Shown piece after piece: positions 7,873 to 10,638 of a stretch of 10,638 bases of DNA (positions are counted from its first letter, which is position 1; each line of letters opens with the position of its first letter). Made by a program: the position numbers and the translations under genes. This stretch comes from Euperipatoides rowelli. Its lineage: Eukaryota; Onychophora; Udeonychophora; Euonychophora; Peripatopsidae. The notes under the pieces were generated by a model. The model had not been told where the DNA came from and did no database searches. It worked only from the letters and a program-made list of their open reading frames with translations. The stretch lies in NCBI GenBank assembly GCA_003024985.2, contig PXIH01S0006402.1, one strand, 5' to 3'.

Positions 7873-9897
7873 TTATTCTAATTCTTCATCAATATCACTT
7901 TCATCTAATATAATTGAAGAATTCAAACATTCAATTCCCATACAGGAACAGAAACCACTGCATGACATGGACATTTTTCTACAGAAACACAATGCACTTT
8001 TACATCATGTGTTACATTTACAACCAATCAAATTGAGACTTTCACTTGGTGCAGCTTGTTGTCCTTGGAAGACTTTTAAGGGTTGTAACTTATTTCCCAG
8101 TTTTTCCCAGCTGTAATCTAATGGATTGAGAGAAGGTGAAGAAGGCGAATCAGCAGATTACCATAACATCATTTGGTAATTTGAATGGTTACAGTGGGTA
8201 TGGATTCCAGTATCAGTAGGTGGTAAGCTACTAAGCTTCGGTGATACATACCGCTTTCCTCCAAGCTTCAGTTGAAATGTAGTTGAACATAAATTGTATA
8301 GAGTGAACATAAATTTTAGACGACGACATTGTTACTTCGTCAATAGATGCTATTGATGGTGTAGTGCTTGCATCGAGCGATAGTAATAAGTCCATAGCAA
8401 GCCTAGTTTAAATGGCCGGATGCAAAAAATATGGTATCATTTTTTCAACAATATACATATGTAATGGCCAATCACCTTCCCTTTCAGCATGAACAAACAC
8501 CATTATTATAAGGACAGGTTTTATAAAACATTAAACATACAGCTCTGTAGTTTTACTCAAACTACTTCATTCTTCTAACAATACAATGAGATCTGGGGTA
8601 CAATATAAACTACTGTTTTGATTGATTATAGGTCTTAAAAGCACTTCAGCAACATTAGGGCTCAAACATTCTGAGGAAAGTTTTTGCCACTTAGTAATGT
8701 AGGTACAGTTGCGAAGGCTGATTTTAATAAATCTTCAAGGTCGGTGCCTACCATTAAATCACCTACTGCACCAACTATACTCAACATGTGCATACCAGGC
8801 AATCAAGGAATAAATTGAGAAAAGTGGTCTTTATCAACCCAAGTAATATGCACTGCTACATGATATAACTGTTGATCATTTGTGAAAATAGTCCATTCCT
8901 GGCCTGTTAGGCATTAAGCTTCAACCATGCATGTTTTCACAGTATTTGGCTCAATCGGAGTCATGTCTAAACAAAGAGCATAAACAACATTGGTTTTTCT
9001 TTTAACTTTGCTACCTCATTCATGAGCATTCTTCATATTGAAACCACCATATTCAGAGCATAGTTCATTTGCATTTATTTCTGAAAGAAAGGACATATCT
9101 TTTAAGGTAGTTCTATAATGAGACAATTGCATACTCACAAGAAATTGAAGGGTCAGAATTGTACGGGCCCCATATTGCTCTGGCAAAAGTGCATTTTTCT
9201 GTCCATAAAACATTTAACATTGAGTTATGCCAGTGACAACTTTTTAGAAGTTCCTTCTGACCATTTTATATGTTTGATGGTTTGGTTTTTAGATATTGTT
9301 TTTTCTTGTTGTTCATCAGCTTTCACATGATGTGTGATGATCATAGCAACAACATGTATTGACAACTTCCCATTTTGGGAGTGTGTTTGAGCATTAAAGT
9401 TGTCTGCTATGACCTGAACAAGACAACTTCCTTCACAGAGTTGAGATAAATTAAACCACACTTTAGCTAATGCAGATGCTGCAGACATACGGAAATGTCT
9501 AATTTCATTATATGATGACGATACTCTATAATTGTGAAGACAATCTATTAATGTTCATTGCTGATCCATGAGTGAACTAAGGCATAATTGTAGTAATGTT
9601 GTCCTTCCCGTTACTGCACTATTAACTATGTGTCCAATCATTGCTGCAGGCATTGTGCTATCTAGAATAGGGAATATTTTTGTAAAAAATGCCATTAATG
9701 TTCCACTGCAATGATTCCTAATTTTATCCATAGATATGTGTAACTCATATGTGTTGGGATTAGGTCTACTACATTCACTCATAATCTTCTTAGACAGTTG
9801 AGCTGTAGATTGACTACAGTCCTCGGCTATGTCATTTTCTATATGAATCTTGGATGCTAGTGCATTTCTAGAACTAACTATTGAAGCACAACTGTTT
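7873..9897 (-). pseudogene. Broken transposon gene with C-terminal tesmin/TSO1-like CXC domain
   Basis: Read on the minus strand from 9897 to a stop at 7873-7875, about 675 codon-equivalents. The segments run in order. At 9897-9228 one frame includes LAKVWFNLSQL and VQVIADNFNAQTHSQNGKLS. At 9213-8665 another frame includes FNMKNAHE, GMHMLSIVGAVGDLMVGT and LEDLLKSAF. Near 8638-8430 a third frame has CFIKPVLIIMVFVHAEREGD. After a missing T in the T6 run at 8424-8429 the frame changes again, to ASGHLN. From about 8331 the frame holds LKLGGKRYVSPKLSSLPPTD and ends in the CXC domain. Internal stops lie at 9555, 9225, 9016, 8914, 8803, 8662, 8567, 8531, 8403, 8332, 8158 and 8005 (lower coordinate of each). 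From memory, the ADNF and SLPPT motifs resemble large uncharacterised multi-copy invertebrate proteins ending in CXC; the catalytic role is not established here. No start codon is identified, and the frame is closed at 9898-9900. Confidence 0.8.
7927..8022 (-). other. CXC (tesmin/TSO1-like, CRC-type) cysteine domain remnant
   Basis: In one minus-strand frame the cysteines follow the order C-x-C-x3-C-x4-C-x-C-x6-C-x3-C-x-C-x4-C, the single-repeat CXC pattern known from tesmin, TSO1, LIN54 and MSL2 type proteins, where it binds zinc and DNA. All nine cysteines are kept. A TGA at 8005-8007 falls in the x3 spacer just before the third cysteine. The domain is followed by an acidic tail containing LDESDIDEELE and the stop at 7873-7875. 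Confidence 0.85.
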
Positions 9898-9985
9898 TAG
9901 GTCAGAGCTAATGTGAGTTGAACCTTGTTTCCGGGTAGCCTATATATGTTTCTCGACCTTTTTGACCCACTGAATCTGAATCTGT
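9897..9985 (+). repeat. Internal third copy of the transposon end sequence
   Basis: Starts TTAGGTCAGAGCTAATGTGA, compared with TTAGTAGGAGCTAGTG at the left end, and continues AACCTTGTTT, TATATATGTTTC, GACCTTTTTGACCCACTGAA. Orientation is the same as the left end, so it faces the right end at 10334 in inverted orientation. Its detail (GTGAGTTGAACC, CTGAATCTGAATC) is closer to the right end (GTGAGCTGAACC, CTGAATCTGAATC on the minus strand) than to the left end. Confidence 0.8.
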
Positions 9986-10334
9986 TAAAAATTACCCAAA
10001 ATTTGGTGTGTTTCACAATACAAAACCAATTTTCAAAACATTGCCTTGTCCAAATTAAGTGTTATATATGTCATTTGATAGTTATTTTAGTTTTATATTA
10101 AATTGAGGGCACAACTGTTATGATTGAAAGTAGTAAACTTGAATTATAGAAACCAAACCAACATTGCACCATCAGAATGGTGGCCATCTTGGATTCTGCC
10201 ATTTTGTGGAGAATGCTCAATGCTTATCGTTTGGCACCCAATGGATTCAGATTCAGCAGATCAAAAAGGTTAGGAAACCATCCAGAAACATTATATATAT
10301 CCAAAAACAAGGTTCAGCTCACACTAGCTCCTAC
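9985..10334 (-). repeat. Right terminal inverted repeat and subterminal region
   Basis: Read on the minus strand from 10334: GTAGGAGCTAGTGTGAGCTG, AACCTTGTTTTTGGATATAT, CCTAACCTTTTTGATCTGCT, TCCATTGGGTGCC, CTCCACAAAATGGCAGAATC, down to about 10136. Then about 90 bases have no left-end partner, and GTATTGTGAAACACACCAAA (about 10023-10004) matches the inner block of the left end. The outer 92 bases (10334-10243) also pair with the internal copy at 9897-9985. Confidence 0.8.
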
Positions 10335-10336
10335 TA

Positions 10337-10577
10337 CATGGCATACCCAAGTATTCAACATACGTTACATACTATGGTATACCACTTACTCTAGTATATG
10401 GCAAAACCCAATACATATCATACCCCGGTATATGACATTGCCCGGTATACAGCATATCCTGGTATATGGTATACCCTGGTATGCTAATACCAGGGTATAC
10501 CATATACCAGGATATGCTGTATACTGGGCAATGTCATATACCGGGGTATGATATATACCAGAGTATATCGCATACAA
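10337..10577. repeat. GGTATA-rich degenerate minisatellite zone
   Basis: From just outside the transposon end the sequence is dominated by variants of CC(C/T)GGTATA and TATACC. In the left arm of the palindrome, units start at about 10423, 10441, 10458 and 10474, a spacing of 16-18 bases. Looser versions (ATGGTATACC, CTAGTATATGG) extend to the left as far as 10370. The open frames on both strands here are products of the repeat and read as mirror images; they are not genes. Confidence 0.75.
10415..10554. repeat. Near-perfect palindrome, 68-bp arms, 4-base loop
   Basis: Left arm 10415-10482 and right arm 10487-10554 are reverse complements at 67 of 68 positions; the one mismatch is 10444 (G) against 10525 (T). 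The loop is GCTA at 10483-10486. Beyond the arms the complementarity stops at once except for short AT matches. A transcript would form a long hairpin, and the DNA could extrude a cruciform. Confidence 0.95.
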
Positions 10578-10638
10578 GAATGTATCAGTGATTGGAAAAG
10601 TTCATTTTAAAAAAGAACAAGTTCAAGTTCTAAGTTCA
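10578..10638. other. Window end, no gene seen
   Basis: A-rich sequence ending in three short GTTCAAGTTC/AAGTTCA-like repeats. Nothing else can be supported. Confidence 0.5.

Larger units (their letters stand above)
7403..10334 (-). mobile_element. Decayed DNA transposon with long TIRs and a CXC-domain gene
   Basis: The ends GTAGGAGCTAGTG (7403) and CACTAGCTCCTAC (10334) are exact inverted repeats. With the TA on each side (7401-7402 and 10335-10336) the perfect match is 15 bp, which suggests a TA target duplication, though the TA may belong to the repeat. Behind the exact ends, inverted similarity continues for about 200 bp, for example ACCTTGTTTT, CTAACCTTTTTGA, CTGCTGAATC, and CTCCACAAAATG on the left. 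Inside, on the minus strand, is a broken gene with a CXC domain. The element is non-functional as read. It cannot be placed confidently in a named transposon superfamily from the sequence alone. Confidence 0.75.

Noticed and set aside
7672-7881. 69-codon plus-strand frame
   Set aside because: It lies mostly between the left transposon end and the minus-strand gene's stop, overlapping its last codons in antisense, with no protein-like features.
9118-9330. 70-codon plus-strand frame
   Set aside because: It is antisense to the CXC transposon gene, whose minus-strand motifs are clearly the coding ones.
10177-10577. Overlapping open frames on both strands, up to 124 codons
   Set aside because: They arise from the transposon end and the palindromic GGTATA repeat; the two strands give mirror-like Y/I/P/G repeats, typical of repeat DNA.
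1-10638. CRISPR array, operon or prokaryotic system
   Set aside because: No regularly spaced direct repeats with unique spacers, no dense ORFs and no ribosome-binding-site pattern; the DNA has eukaryotic intergenic character.

Overview
The window looks like AT-rich nuclear DNA from a metazoan, probably an invertebrate. Intergenic DNA is very AT-rich, there are many dispersed and inverted repeats, no prokaryotic gene layout is visible, and one open segment has splice-acceptor-like edges. The species cannot be fixed from the sequence. The window opens exactly on a HindIII site (AAGCTT) and holds one ambiguous base (N at 4687) after a 15-base T run. No intact protein-coding gene is visible.

Layout. 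1-235: decayed tandem repeat of about 75 bp, followed by a G13 run. 355-835: a weak, broken reading frame on the minus strand. 920-987: an inverted copy of a dispersed repeat that also occurs twice as direct copies near 5437 and 5706. 1190-1820: microsatellite, pyrimidine-rich and C-rich DNA with a short duplication. 2447-3023: repeat-derived DNA, including one copy of a sequence seen again at 5262-5415, then a 42/44-bp tandem duplication. 3024-4660: AT-rich, no gene seen, one strong 20-bp hairpin. 4688-5061: an island of less AT-rich DNA holding a 68-codon open segment on the minus strand that looks like a 3'-terminal exon, or a 5'-truncated retrocopy, followed by an A-tract. 5830-7400: AT-rich, no gene seen.

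The main content is 7403-10334, a decayed DNA transposon of about 2.9 kb. Its outermost 15 bases on each side (counting a flanking TA) are an exact inverted repeat, and the long terminal inverted repeats behind them resemble each other over about 200-260 bp. Between them, on the minus strand, lies a broken gene of about 675 codon-equivalents whose C-terminus is a recognisable tesmin/TSO1-like CXC cysteine domain. The gene carries about a dozen internal stops and at least three frame changes. A third copy of the terminal sequence lies inside the right end and makes a fold-back arrangement at 9897-10334.

Directly outside the right end is a near-perfect palindrome (10415-10554: two 68-bp arms, one mismatch, 4-base loop) built from degenerate 16-18 bp GGTATA-containing repeats.

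The most interesting items are the CXC-domain transposon with its nested fold-back end, the long palindrome beside it, and the unidentified minus-strand exon at 4855-5061.
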